Shown here in pieces: positions 23,778-32,541 of a stretch of DNA of 64,000 nt. Positions within the stretch are counted from its first letter, which is position 1. Each line of letters begins with the position of its first letter. Made by a program: the position numbers and the translations under genes. The notes under the pieces were generated by a model. It had not been told where the DNA came from and searched no databases. It was given only the letters and a program-made list of their open reading frames with translations. The stretch comes from JAVBOW01 sp031550125 (GTDB lineage Bacteria; Bacteroidota; Bacteroidia; Bacteroidales; Rikenellaceae). The stretch spans positions 1-64,000 of the forward strand of contig JAVBOW010000018.1 in NCBI GenBank assembly GCA_031550125.1, in the 5' to 3' direction.

Positions 23778-25448
23778 TTATTCCATTAATTTTTTATACT
23801 TTACGCGGTGCGGCGTGGTGTCGCCCATGCGTTTTTTATGCTCTTCGTACTCGCTGTATCCCCCTTCGAAGAACACCACTTGCGAATCGCCTTCGAACGA
23901 GAGTATGTGAGTGGCTACGCGGTCGAGGAACCAGCGGTCGTGCGAGATCACCACGGCGCATCCCGCGAAATTTTCAAGGCCTTCTTCCAACGCACGTAAC
24001 GTATTTACGTCTACGTCGTTGGTAGGTTCGTCCAGAAGCAATACATTACCTTCCTCCTTCAGCGCTATGGCCAAGTGCAGGCGGTTGCGTTCGCCGCCCG
24101 ACAATACGCCGCACTTCTTTTCCTGGTCCGCCCCCGTGAAATTGAAACGGGCCACATAGGCGCGGGAATTCACCGACCGGTTACCTAAAGCTATTATGTC
24201 GCTGTTTCGCGAAATAACTTCATATACACTCTTTTCCGGATCGATAGAGGCGTGCTGTTGGTCTACGTAAGCGAGTTTTACCGTCTCGCCCACCTTGAAA
24301 CTTCCGGCTGTGGGTTGTTCCAGGCCCATTATCATGCGGAAAAGCGTGGTTTTACCCGTTCCGTTGGGGCCGATCACGCCGACTATGCCCGCAGGAGGAA
24401 GCGTGAATTCGAGATTTTCATACAACAGTTTGTCGCCGAAGGCTTTGCTGACGCCTTTGGCTTCGATGACCACATCCCCCAGGCGCGGGCCGTTGGGGAT
24501 GTATATTTCCAGTTTTTCCTCTTTCTGTTTGGTGTCTTCGTTCAGCATCTTGTCGTACGACGAGAGGCGGGCCTTGCTTTTGGCCTGGCGGCCCTTGGGA
24601 TTCATGCGTACCCACTCCAACTCACGCTCGAGGGTTTTGCGGCGCTTGGATTCCTGTTTTTCTTCCATTTCGAGGCGTTTGGCCTTTTGTTCGAGCCATC
24701 CGGAATAGTTGCCTTTCCATGGTATGCCTTCACCCCTGTCGAGTTCGAGTATCCATCCCGCTACATTGTCGAGGAAATAACGGTCGTGGGTGATGGCTAT
24801 GACGGTACCTTTATATTGTTGCAGGTGTTGCTCCAGCCACTCCACACTTTCTGCGTCGAGGTGGTTGGTAGGCTCATCGAGGAGCAGCACGTCGGGCTGC
24901 TGTAGGAGCAGGCGGCAAAGGGCTACGCGGCGACGCTCGCCTCCTGAGAGGTGCTTTACCGATTCGTCCGGTTCAGGGCAACGCAGGGCGTCCATGGCCC
25001 TTTCCAGTACGCTGTCTATTTCCCAGCCGTTCACATGGTCTATCAGCTCGGTCAGTTCTCCCTGGCGTTCTATAAGTTTGGCCATCTGATCGTCGTCCAT
25101 CGGTTCCATGAACCGGGCGTTGACCTCCTCGTACTCTTTCAGCAGCGCCATCACCTCGGCACAGCCTTCCTGCACCGTCTCCTTAACGGTTTTACTGTCG
25201 TCCAGCACTGGCTCCTGCTCAAGGTAACCCACGCTGTATCCGGGAGAAAAAACCACTTCGCCCTGGAAATTCTTTTCCACCCCGGCGATGATCTTCATCA
25301 GGGTTGATTTACCGGAGCCGTTCAGTCCTATGATGCCGATCTTTGCTCCGTAGAAGAACGACAGGTATATGTCGCTCAGTACTTTTTTCTGATTGGAGAA
25401 GGTTTTGCTTACCCCCACCATCGAGAAAATTATCTTTTCGTCTGCCAT
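23778..25448 (-). CDS. ettA: ABC-F translational throttle ATPase
   Basis: 556 aa, cytoplasmic, no membrane segments. Two ABC cassettes: Walker A GLNGSGKST (41-49), signature LSGGERRRVAL, Walker B LLLDEPTNHLD; then GPNGTGKTT, LSGGERNRLHL, LLLDEPTNDVD. The linker between them is the P-site tRNA-interaction motif, rich in Lys/Arg/Glu (about 240-320). EttA-type factors bind the ribosomal E site and gate the first peptide bond according to energy state. It is promoted from 25475-25482 and followed by hisS. Confidence 0.92.
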   Translation of the reverse strand: MADEKIIFSMVGVSKTFSNQKKVLSDIYLSFFYGAKIGIIGLNGSGKSTLMKIIAGVEKNFQGEVVFSPGYSVGYLEQEPVLDDSKTVKETVQEGCAEVMALLKEYEEVNARFMEPMDDDQMAKLIERQGELTELIDHVNGWEIDSVLERAMDALRCPEPDESVKHLSGGERRRVALCRLLLQQPDVLLLDEPTNHLDAESVEWLEQHLQQYKGTVIAITHDRYFLDNVAGWILELDRGEGIPWKGNYSGWLEQKAKRLEMEEKQESKRRKTLERELEWVRMNPKGRQAKSKARLSSYDKMLNEDTKQKEEKLEIYIPNGPRLGDVVIEAKGVSKAFGDKLLYENLEFTLPPAGIVGVIGPNGTGKTTLFRMIMGLEQPTAGSFKVGETVKLAYVDQQHASIDPEKSVYEVISRNSDIIALGNRSVNSRAYVARFNFTGADQEKKCGVLSGGERNRLHLAIALKEEGNVLLLDEPTNDVDVNTLRALEEGLENFAGCAVVISHDRWFLDRVATHILSFEGDSQVVFFEGGYSEYEEHKKRMGDTTPHRVKYKKLME

Positions 25449-25474
25449 TTTTGATTTTTGATTAAAACGAAGTG

Positions 25475-25482
25475 CAAATTTA
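25475..25482 (-). promoter_or_regulatory. -7 box for ettA
   Basis: Reads TAAATTTG on the minus strand, 26 bases before the ATG. It overlaps the stop codon region (25480) of the upstream DUF2721 gene. Confidence 0.6.
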
Positions 25483-25887
25483 ACAATTTTTACCTTTCCT
25501 GTCGATGTCGCACAGATGAATATCCAGCGCCTTGCAAGAAATCTGTATCTCCACTATCGACACCCCGAGCGAAACAATAAGCGAAACGAGTGCCACCGCG
25601 AAGAGCCAAACCGCGCCTTTCTGGTGTCCCACATATATAAGGAACGTGCTTGCCACGCACAGCAACAGGCTTAATATCCCGAGTATTTGCATTGTACGCA
25701 TCATGTAGAGCCTGCGCCGCAGGTTGGCTATCTGAGGCGGGATGGACGGCGACTGGGTCTTCTGGTATTCTGCCGAGATGTTGCGGATTATCTGGGCGTA
25801 GGCCAGGAAGCGGTTGGTGTATGCGAGCATTATGAGCGACACGGCCGAAAATAATATCGACGGGGTTGCCAGGGTAAGTTCTTCCAT
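25480..25887 (-). CDS. DUF2721 membrane protein
   Basis: 135 aa. Three predicted membrane helices: residues 8-30 (ATPSILFSAVSLIMLAYTN), about 66-88 (MQILGILSLLLCVASTFLIY) and 95-115. An amphipathic charged loop (RNISAEYQKTQ...RRRLYMMR) lies between helix 1 and 2. The pattern and length match DUF2721, a family of unknown function. The upstream sequence has only a one-mismatch -7 box. Its 3' end overlaps the ettA promoter. Confidence 0.75.
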   Translation of the reverse strand: MEELTLATPSILFSAVSLIMLAYTNRFLAYAQIIRNISAEYQKTQSPSIPPQIANLRRRLYMMRTMQILGILSLLLCVASTFLIYVGHQKGAVWLFAVALVSLIVSLGVSIVEIQISCKALDIHLCDIDRKGKNC

Positions 25888-25977
25888 GTTTCAGTATGTT
25901 TGGATGTGCGAAATTACTATAATTTTCCCTTATCGCCCTATAAAAAGAAATGATAGCGAAGTTAGGCAGAGAATTTG

Positions 25978-25985
25978 TATCTTTG
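25978..25985 (+). promoter_or_regulatory. -7 box for rubrerythrin
   Basis: TATCTTTG, 24 bases before the ATG at 26010. Confidence 0.65.
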
Positions 25986-26009
25986 TAAAGACTCCAAAAT
26001 CTATCTAAT

Positions 26010-26585
26010 ATGAAAAGTGTAAAAGGAACGGAAACCGAAAAAAATCTACTCAAATCATTTGCGGGCGAATCGCAGGCGCGTACCCGCTATACCTATTTCG
26101 CCAGTGTGGCCAAGAAAGAGGGCTTCGAACAGATAGCCGGCGTATTCGCCGAAACCGCAGACCAGGAGAAGGAACACGCCAAGCGTTTCTTCAAATTCCT
26201 CGAAGGAGGCATGCTGGAGATCACCGCATCGTATCCTGCGGGCCGCATGGGTACAACCAAAGAAAACCTTATGGCTGCCGCGGCAGGCGAAAACGAGGAG
26301 TGGACGGAACTTTATCCTACTTTTGCCGAGATAGCCCAGAGAGAGGGTTTCGACGCCATCGCCAAAGTATGGCTTTCGATAGCCAGCGTCGAGAAAGAGC
26401 ATGAACGCCGCTACCGCGCCCTGCTCGAGAGGGTGGAGGCCGAGAAGGTGTTCGAACGCGACGAACCCATAGACTGGCAGTGCCGCAACTGCGGCTATAT
26501 CCACAACGGTGCGGAGGCTCCCGACGTATGCCCGTCGTGCGCCCACCCGCAGGCTTATTTCGAGCCTATGAAAAAGAACTATTAA
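26010..26585 (+). CDS. rbr: Rubrerythrin
   Basis: 191 aa, the standard size. A non-haem peroxidase that reduces hydrogen peroxide in anaerobes. The ferritin-like diiron domain carries Glu20, the ExxH pair Glu53/His56, and Glu94/97 with the second ExxH near 128-131 (KEHERR). The C-terminal rubredoxin knuckle has CRNCGYIH (Cys158, Cys161) and CPSCAHP (Cys174, Cys177). Monocistronic: own promoter and a hairpin terminator at 26605-26642. It fits an obligate anaerobe dealing with oxygen. Confidence 0.97.
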   Translation: MKSVKGTETEKNLLKSFAGESQARTRYTYFASVAKKEGFEQIAGVFAETADQEKEHAKRFFKFLEGGMLEITASYPAGRMGTTKENLMAAAAGENEEWTELYPTFAEIAQREGFDAIAKVWLSIASVEKEHERRYRALLERVEAEKVFERDEPIDWQCRNCGYIHNGAEAPDVCPSCAHPQAYFEPMKKNY

Positions 26586-26604
26586 GCCGGGATGCCGGAT
26601 GATG

Positions 26605-26642
26605 CGCGAGACGCCGGACTGTTTTCAGTCCGGCGTCCCGCG
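26605..26642. terminator. Terminator between rubrerythrin and acyltransferase genes
   Basis: 12-bp stem (26610-26621 with 26626-26637), TTTT loop, flanked by an extra CGCG/CGCG pairing. It sits between convergent stops and can serve both. Confidence 0.75.
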
Positions 26643-26669
26643 TTTGTGTGAAGAATTGTTATCCCTGGC

Positions 26670-27794
26670 CTATAAGAATTTTTTCCTCAGCCATTCCCTT
26701 ACGGGCATGTCATACAATCTCATGGAAATATATGCTATAATTATGCAGGCGGCGACGCACGCCAGGGCCGCAGGCCAGCTTTGTTCCAGCGAAAGGCTGT
26801 TGTTGGCTACCCATGCCATGTAAACGTACATTACCGGATAATGCGTGATGTAGATGGGGTAGGAGATGTCGCCGAGGAATTTGCACGCTTTCGAAGCCAG
26901 CTTTCCTTCCACCTTTCCTCCCGCGCCGAGCCATATTGTCAGCGGGAACATTACCATCAGGCAAACACACTCGTACAGGCCGTTCATCCAGTAGTTTGTC
27001 GAGCCTCCCACCCTGGGCGCGGACAGCAGCGCTATCAGCATAACGCCCGCGATAGGAAAAGCGTGCTTTATATGGCGCAACCTGGCCGTCCTGGCCAGAA
27101 GCATGCCTGCCAGGAAAGGGAACGCCAGGCGCGTGAACCCTATCCTGAGCTGCGTTGGATCGAGCGACCAGCCTCCGATAATGTCTCCCTGCGGATTGGT
27201 CAGCGCATAGTGTATGGTTATTCCGGCAGCTGCTGCCGTCAATAAGGTCAGAATTGTCCGGGATGTGCGACGCAGGAATAAGGCGTAGGCGATATTGGCA
27301 ATATATTCGAAGAATAGCGTCCATGCAGGCCCGTTAAGCGGATGCATTTCGTTCCATCCCCTGATGTCGAGTCCTTTGCCCACGGGGATCAATGTGGAGC
27401 CGATAAGCATAACCAGTAACATGGTAAGGACGGGGACTTCATGTATGCCGCCCCATCCCATACCGGGGGAATCCTGGAAATAGAACAGCGCCGCGCCTAT
27501 GGCCGAGCCTGCGATGATCATGGGCTGAAGGCGGATGAGCCTTCGCTTAAAGAAATCCTTCAGCGTCATTTTGCCCCAGCGATCGTCATAAGCATAGGAA
27601 ACCACGTAGCCCGAAAGAAGGAAAAAAAAATCTACGGCCAGATATCCGTGGTTTATTATCTGGTCGATATGGCTGCCGTTGGCATGGGTCTCGAAAACAT
27701 GGAAAAATACCACCATCAGGGCGGCCACGCCTCGCAGGCCGTCCAGGATCTCATAATGCGGCTTGGATTCGGCCAAATTTGACTGTCGTTTCAT
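26670..27794 (-). CDS. Acyltransferase 3 (OafA/NodX-type) membrane protein
   Basis: 374 aa from ATG at 27794; an upstream TTG at 27842 would add 16 non-conserved residues. About ten membrane helices. The family motif near the N-terminus is LDGLRGVAALMVVFFHVFE (about 18-36, with the R-G and His). Members move acetyl or other acyl groups across the inner membrane onto cell-surface glycans such as O-antigen or exopolysaccharide. It stands between rubrerythrin and the acyl-CoA ligase; acceptor unknown. The fatty-acyl ligase next door may be unrelated. Confidence 0.85.
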   Translation of the reverse strand: MKRQSNLAESKPHYEILDGLRGVAALMVVFFHVFETHANGSHIDQIINHGYLAVDFFFLLSGYVVSYAYDDRWGKMTLKDFFKRRLIRLQPMIIAGSAIGAALFYFQDSPGMGWGGIHEVPVLTMLLVMLIGSTLIPVGKGLDIRGWNEMHPLNGPAWTLFFEYIANIAYALFLRRTSRTILTLLTAAAAGITIHYALTNPQGDIIGGWSLDPTQLRIGFTRLAFPFLAGMLLARTARLRHIKHAFPIAGVMLIALLSAPRVGGSTNYWMNGLYECVCLMVMFPLTIWLGAGGKVEGKLASKACKFLGDISYPIYITHYPVMYVYMAWVANNSLSLEQSWPAALACVAACIIIAYISMRLYDMPVREWLRKKFL

Positions 27795-27873
27795 AATGAC
27801 AGATAGTATTTTTGTATTTTCCGACAGAGAGGCCGTCGGCAACCTGAAATAAAATACAGTGCGGAGCCGGATA

Positions 27874-29532
27874 TTATTCGACCGTTATCCCGGCGTCGGC
27901 CAGAAGTCTCAGTCCTATATCTTTCATCTTGTATTTCTGTATCTTGCCGCTGGCCGTCATGGGGAAACTGTCCACGAAGAAGATGTATTTCGGTATTTTG
28001 TAGCGCGCTATGTTCCCGCGGCAGAATAGTTTGACCTCCTCTTCCGTCAGGCTGCACCCTTCCTTTACCTTTATGAAAGCGCCTACCTGCTCGCCGTATT
28101 TGGCGCTGGGTATGCCCACCACCTCCACCGACTGGATGGCCGGCATGTTGTAAAGGAAGTTCTCCACCTCGCGCGGATAGATGTTCTCGCCTCCGCGGAT
28201 TATCATCTCCTTTATGCGGCCCGTAATGCGGAAATAGCCGTTTTCGTCCATCGTACCCAGGTCGCCCGAGTGAAGGAAACCGTTCTTGTCTATCACTGCG
28301 GCGGTGGCTTCAGGGTTTTTATAGTAACCTTTCATTACGTTGTAACCCCGGCAGCACATCTCTCCCTGCACTCCCGGAGGGCATTCGTTACCCGTTTCTG
28401 GATCGAGAACCTTCACCTCCACGCCGGGGTAGGCGCGTCCCACCGTTGTGCAGCGTATCTCTTTGGTGTCGTCAACCGAGGTGCATGTCATGCCCGGCGA
28501 CGATTCCGTAAGGCCGTATACTATTATTATGTCCTTGCAGTACATCTTCTCCATGACCTGCGTCATGGATTCGATGGGGCAGGGCGCTCCTGCCATTATG
28601 CCCGTACGCAGGGATTTGAGGTCGAACATGCCGAACATCGGGTGGTTGAGTTCCGCTATGAACATGGTAGGTACGCCATAGATGGATGTGCAGCGTTCGC
28701 TTGCCACCGAAGCCAGGGCTTTGAGAGGGTCGAATTCCTCGAGTATGACCAGCGACGAGCCGTGCGTGACGGCCGAGCATACGGCCAGCACGCATCCGAA
28801 ACAGTGGAAAAGCGGCACGGGCGTCAGTATCTTGTCCTTTTCTGTGTATTGCATGGCATCGCCGGTAGCCTGGCCGCAATTGAGTATGTTGTGGTGGGTG
28901 AGCATAACCCCTTTCGGGAAACCCGTCGTACCTGAAGTGTACTGCATATTCACCTCCTGATGGCAGTCTATCGACGACGACACCTCGCGCAATTCCCCGT
29001 CCTCGATATGCTGGCCCATCATCAGCAATTCGGTTGTGTTGTACATGCCCCTCTGCTTCTCCTGGCCTATGTAAACCACGTTGCGCAACTCGGGGAATTT
29101 GGCGCTGCAAAGTTTGCCTCGCCCTGCGGTTTTGAGTTCCGGCACAAGCTCGTACATCATCTGCACATAGTCGCTGTCGCGGTAGCCGTTAACCATGCAC
29201 ATGGTGTGTATGTCGGCGTTCTTCATTATGAATTCCACTTCGGAGAGCTTGTAGTTGGTGTTTACCGTCACAAGTACCGATCCCGTTTTGGCCGCCGCGA
29301 ACATGAAGGTGGCCCAGTCCGGGACATTCTTGGCCCATACGCCTACCTTTTTCCCGGGGCCGGCCCCTATGGCCAGCAAGCCTTTGGCCAGGTTGTCCAC
29401 GCGCCTGTTGAATTCGCTGTAGGTGAAGCGCAGGCCGCGGTCGGGATAGATGATAAAATCGTTGTCCGGAGTTTGGGCCGCATATTTTTCGAGTATTCCG
29501 CCCAGCGTGTAATCTATGAGTTGTGAAGCCAT
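27874..29532 (-). CDS. AMP-forming acyl-CoA synthetase
   Basis: 552 aa. ANL-superfamily ligase: P-loop-like YTSGTTGFPKGVMLTHHN (about 201-218), YGLTESSPGM, the STGD-type motif HSGDLGTMDENGYFRITGR, hinge GRIKEMIIRGGENIYPRE, and the C-terminal catalytic Lys in MTASGKIQKYK. It activates a carboxylic acid (probably fatty or short/medium chain) with ATP and CoA. It is 28 bases downstream of the XRE-cupin regulator, with which it shares a promoter; in gut Bacteroidota these two are often found together, suggesting the regulator senses the acid or acyl-CoA. Specificity unknown. Confidence 0.88.
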   Translation of the reverse strand: MASQLIDYTLGGILEKYAAQTPDNDFIIYPDRGLRFTYSEFNRRVDNLAKGLLAIGAGPGKKVGVWAKNVPDWATFMFAAAKTGSVLVTVNTNYKLSEVEFIMKNADIHTMCMVNGYRDSDYVQMMYELVPELKTAGRGKLCSAKFPELRNVVYIGQEKQRGMYNTTELLMMGQHIEDGELREVSSSIDCHQEVNMQYTSGTTGFPKGVMLTHHNILNCGQATGDAMQYTEKDKILTPVPLFHCFGCVLAVCSAVTHGSSLVILEEFDPLKALASVASERCTSIYGVPTMFIAELNHPMFGMFDLKSLRTGIMAGAPCPIESMTQVMEKMYCKDIIIVYGLTESSPGMTCTSVDDTKEIRCTTVGRAYPGVEVKVLDPETGNECPPGVQGEMCCRGYNVMKGYYKNPEATAAVIDKNGFLHSGDLGTMDENGYFRITGRIKEMIIRGGENIYPREVENFLYNMPAIQSVEVVGIPSAKYGEQVGAFIKVKEGCSLTEEEVKLFCRGNIARYKIPKYIFFVDSFPMTASGKIQKYKMKDIGLRLLADAGITVE

Positions 29533-29560
29533 ATAGCTACGATGTCCAAAAAATGAATTT

Positions 29561-30136
29561 TTAATAAGGGGTGTATGTTACGGCTATGACCCTGGCTTGC
29601 GCGGCATCTTTAGACAGGGTGGAGACGCAATGCGGTACGAGTGAGTCGTAATATATGCTTTCGCCGCTCTTAAGGCCGTAGTTCTCAGACCCGTATCGCA
29701 GTTCTATCTCTCCTTCCAGCACATAGAGGAATTCCTCTCCTTCGTGCATCGACATATTCTCTCGCGAGGGTTCGGCGTAAGATACGCTTACGATGAGAGG
29801 ATCCATGTTGCGGTCTATCTTGCGTTGGGCCAAAGAGTAAAATTGCAGGTGCTTGCGTGCGTCTTCGTTGTCGTTGGAGAAGCTTATCGCCTGTTTCTGC
29901 TCGTCGAGCGAGCATTTTACGGGACCAGAGTGTTCCTGTCCGTCGAGAATCGTTCCCAGGCGCACCTGCAATGCCCTCGACAGTTTTATTAGCGTGGCCA
30001 TCGACGGAATTTGCGTCCCGTTCTCGATGAGTTCCAGTTGCGAGACGTGTATTCCCGCAATATCGGCCAGCTGCGCGGCCTGCAATTTGGCGGCTTCGCG
30101 CAGATGCTTGATTTTCAATCCTAAATGTTCTGACAT
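29561..30136 (-). CDS. XRE-family regulator with C-terminal cupin
   Basis: 191 aa, cytoplasmic. Helix-turn-helix at about 8-62 (LGLKIKHLREAAKLQAAQLA, recognition helix near HVSQLELIENG). Cupin_2 barrel at about 115-187 with HEGEEFLYVLEGE and SLVPHCV, giving His/Glu positions like metal or small-ligand sites. Such MerR-like XRE-cupin proteins repress or activate catabolic genes after binding an effector. It sits just upstream of the acyl-CoA ligase and probably controls that operon, including itself (inference). Confidence 0.88.
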   Translation of the reverse strand: MSEHLGLKIKHLREAAKLQAAQLADIAGIHVSQLELIENGTQIPSMATLIKLSRALQVRLGTILDGQEHSGPVKCSLDEQKQAISFSNDNEDARKHLQFYSLAQRKIDRNMDPLIVSVSYAEPSRENMSMHEGEEFLYVLEGEIELRYGSENYGLKSGESIYYDSLVPHCVSTLSKDAAQARVIAVTYTPY

Positions 30137-30170
30137 GGCTTTGGGTGAGAGTTGCTGTTTTTTATTGGCT

Positions 30171-30178
30171 CAAAAATA
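30171..30178 (-). promoter_or_regulatory. -7 box for XRE-cupin/ligase operon
   Basis: Reads TATTTTTG on the minus strand, 34 bases before the ATG at 30136. Confidence 0.5.
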
Positions 30179-30238
30179 CTCCCGGCGTGCGGCGATCCGC
30201 TAAGCCGGTCTCAAAATTCTACGATGCCCAAATCCTGT

Positions 30239-30269
30239 TTTGTATTGTCACGTCAAACGCTTACATTTG
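30239..30269 (+). promoter_or_regulatory. -33/-7 promoter of the sialate O-acetylesterase gene
   Basis: TTTG at 30239-30242, a 19-base spacer, then TACATTTG at 30262-30269. A near-ideal Bacteroidota promoter, 23 bases before the ATG at 30293. Confidence 0.75.
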
Positions 30270-30292
30270 TAAGATAAGAAATCTTGCAGGCC

Positions 30293-31729
30293 ATGAAAAA
30301 ACTTCTCTCCGCACTTCTGTGCGTCATCTGTATCTCCGCTGCGGCAAAGGTCAAACTTCCGGCCCTCGTGGGCAGCAATATGGTGTTGCAGCGCTCCGCT
30401 TCGGTTAATTTGTGGGGATGGGCCGACGCCGGCAAGATGGTGACGGTAACCGTTTCCTGGGATGAAAAGACGCAATACAGGACTAAGGCGACGCAGGACG
30501 GGTCGTGGATACTGAAAGTGGTCACTCCTCACTCGGGGGGGCCGTATATGATAACCGTTTCCGACGGTACGCCCTTAACGATATCCAACGTTATGATTGG
30601 TGAGGTGTGGATATGCTCGGGCCAGTCGAATATGGAGATGTCTTTGGGCGGATATACCGGCCAGCCTGTAGACAATTCATTGAAAACCATAGCCGGGGCA
30701 GGAGTATACCGCGATCGCATACGCATGTTTTCAGTGCAGCACAAAAGTACTGCGGAGAAACAGGACGACTGTCCCGGAGCTTCGTGGGAGGTAAGTTCGC
30801 CGGCCGCCGCGGAATCATGCAGCGCCACGGCATATTTCTTTGCCCGTAACATCGCCGACGTACTCGACGTGCCTGTGGGCATAATCATGACGAATTGGGG
30901 CGGCTCGCGCATAGAGGCGTGGATGGACGAAAGTTCCGCCGCCGCAACCCCGGGTCTCGACCTGCAGGCCGCCCGCGAACGCAAAGGTGAAAACCATGGA
31001 CTTTCGCTGCTTTTCAACGGCATGCTTTGGCCTGTAAGGAATTACACCGCGCGCGGATTTACATGGTATCAGGGCGAATCTAACCGCAGCGATTACTCCG
31101 CCTACGCCGGATCGATGGCTTCCATGGTAGGCCTGTGGAGAAGTCTGTGGGGCGATGCGCAAAACCTCATGCCGTTCTATTATGTGCAGATTGCTCCGTT
31201 TAATTACGGTGACAGCGGCGACATGTTGTCCGGGTACCTTGTGGAGGCCCAATGCAAAGCCCTCGCGCTGATACCCAATACGGGTATGGCCGGCACTTCT
31301 GATATAGGCGACGAATTTTGCATACATCCTGCGCAGAAGGAAGAAGTGGGTTTTAGGCTGGCCCTGCTGGCGCTGGTAAAGACCTACGGGCAGAGTGGCC
31401 TCCCCTCCGTCGGCCCCGTCTATAAAAACGTTAAATTCAATAAAGAGACTGCCGTGGTGCAGTTCGAGAACCTGCCCCGCGGCCTCGATCCGGGCAGGGA
31501 AGGGGTGCAGGGCTTCGAACTTGCCGGCGCCGACAGGGTTTTCTATCCGGCCGAGGCGCGCGTCATGCCGGCCAAATGCCAGGTGGCGCTCACCTCCGAA
31601 CGCGTACCCGAGCCGGTGGCCGTGCGATACGCTTTCCGTAACTATGCCGCGGCCGGGCTTAAAGATACTTTCGGCCTGCCCGCATTCCCTTTCCGTACGG
31701 ACGACTGGAGTTATACGCCCGCCAGGTAG
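30293..31729 (+). CDS. Sialate O-acetylesterase (SGNH/GDSL family)
   Basis: 478 aa from ATG at 30293, giving a normal signal peptide (MKKLLSALLCVICISAAA). Exported. An N-terminal beta-sandwich (about 20-100) is followed by the SGNH hydrolase core: CSGQSNMEM with nucleophile Ser112, TNWGGSRIEAWM with the conserved Gly/Asn, and the late catalytic His in DEFCIHPAQKEE. The family removes O-acetyl groups from sialic acid or other acetylated host glycans, allowing sialidase to work. It heads a plus-strand set with DUF4919 and C11 lipoprotein genes, though those have a separate promoter. A carbohydrate esterase on plant glycans is possible too. Confidence 0.87.
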   Translation: MKKLLSALLCVICISAAAKVKLPALVGSNMVLQRSASVNLWGWADAGKMVTVTVSWDEKTQYRTKATQDGSWILKVVTPHSGGPYMITVSDGTPLTISNVMIGEVWICSGQSNMEMSLGGYTGQPVDNSLKTIAGAGVYRDRIRMFSVQHKSTAEKQDDCPGASWEVSSPAAAESCSATAYFFARNIADVLDVPVGIIMTNWGGSRIEAWMDESSAAATPGLDLQAARERKGENHGLSLLFNGMLWPVRNYTARGFTWYQGESNRSDYSAYAGSMASMVGLWRSLWGDAQNLMPFYYVQIAPFNYGDSGDMLSGYLVEAQCKALALIPNTGMAGTSDIGDEFCIHPAQKEEVGFRLALLALVKTYGQSGLPSVGPVYKNVKFNKETAVVQFENLPRGLDPGREGVQGFELAGADRVFYPAEARVMPAKCQVALTSERVPEPVAVRYAFRNYAAAGLKDTFGLPAFPFRTDDWSYTPAR

Positions 31730-31747
31730 AAATATCCAAAAACCTGT

Positions 31748-31755
31748 TATCTTTG
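31748..31755 (+). promoter_or_regulatory. -7 box for DUF4919-C11 pair
   Basis: TATCTTTG, 18 bases after the esterase stop. Confidence 0.6.
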
Positions 31756-31815
31756 TGGCGTTAACACACAATTTCGGGCGGACAGGAACGTTTTTATATG
31801 GTCATCCGCCGGTTT

Positions 31816-32541
31816 ATGAAGAGAATAGCTGCCATAACGATCGCCCTTGCGCTGCCCGCAATACTTTGCGCGCAAAACTACGAAGCACCCGACAACGATA
31901 AGATCCTTGCCGGGACGCTCAATGCGGCTTCGCCGTTCTATTATCCGGCCCTGATGAGTCGCTACATGGATGGCGGGCAGGGTCTTTCGGCCGAAGACTA
32001 CCGCTATCTTTACTACGGCTACGCCTACAGCGACGACTATAAACCCCTCGATCCCGTGCCGGGCGCGGACGAGATACTCATGATCCTCGAAAAATCCAAC
32101 GTACCCGATTCGTCGCAGTGCCGCCGCATATTGGAATGCGGCAGGCTGGCGATGCGCCGCGATCCGTTCAGTCCTTCCACCCTGAATATAATGGCCTACG
32201 CCTGCGCGCTGCTGGGCGATACGCTCCAGGCTCGTAGCTTCAATGCCCGCCGCCTTGCCGTCATCAATACCATAAAATGTTCGGGGTCGGGGGTGAAGGA
32301 ATCCTCGCCATGGGCGATACTTTCGTTCTCGCATGCCGAGGATGTGCTTGTCTCCATGGGCCTTAGCGCCTCGGGTCGCAGGGTGGTGTCGCGCACGGCG
32401 GAATATATAGAGACGGGTAAAAGTAAAGATAAAATAAAAGGTTATTTCTTCGATTTCAGCAGGATATATTGGATAAAACCAGAAACGACGCCTGAAAAAC
32501 GTCCCGCCGGATTTGAAGTGAACGGTGTAAAAGTCAAATAA
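31816..32541 (+). CDS. DUF4919-like secreted protein
   Basis: 241 aa with a clear signal peptide (MKRIAAITIALALPAILCAQ). ATG at 31798 would prepend six basic residues and is also possible. The body resembles DUF4919, a Bacteroidota family of unknown function: NYEAPDNDKILAGTLNAASP near the start, LSAEDYRYLYYGYAYSDDY, and a helical TPR-like middle (ILECGRLAMRRDPFSPSTLN). The stop overlaps the start of the C11 peptidase gene (TAATG), so the two are coupled and may act together in the envelope. Confidence 0.7.
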   Translation: MKRIAAITIALALPAILCAQNYEAPDNDKILAGTLNAASPFYYPALMSRYMDGGQGLSAEDYRYLYYGYAYSDDYKPLDPVPGADEILMILEKSNVPDSSQCRRILECGRLAMRRDPFSPSTLNIMAYACALLGDTLQARSFNARRLAVINTIKCSGSGVKESSPWAILSFSHAEDVLVSMGLSASGRRVVSRTAEYIETGKSKDKIKGYFFDFSRIYWIKPETTPEKRPAGFEVNGVKVK

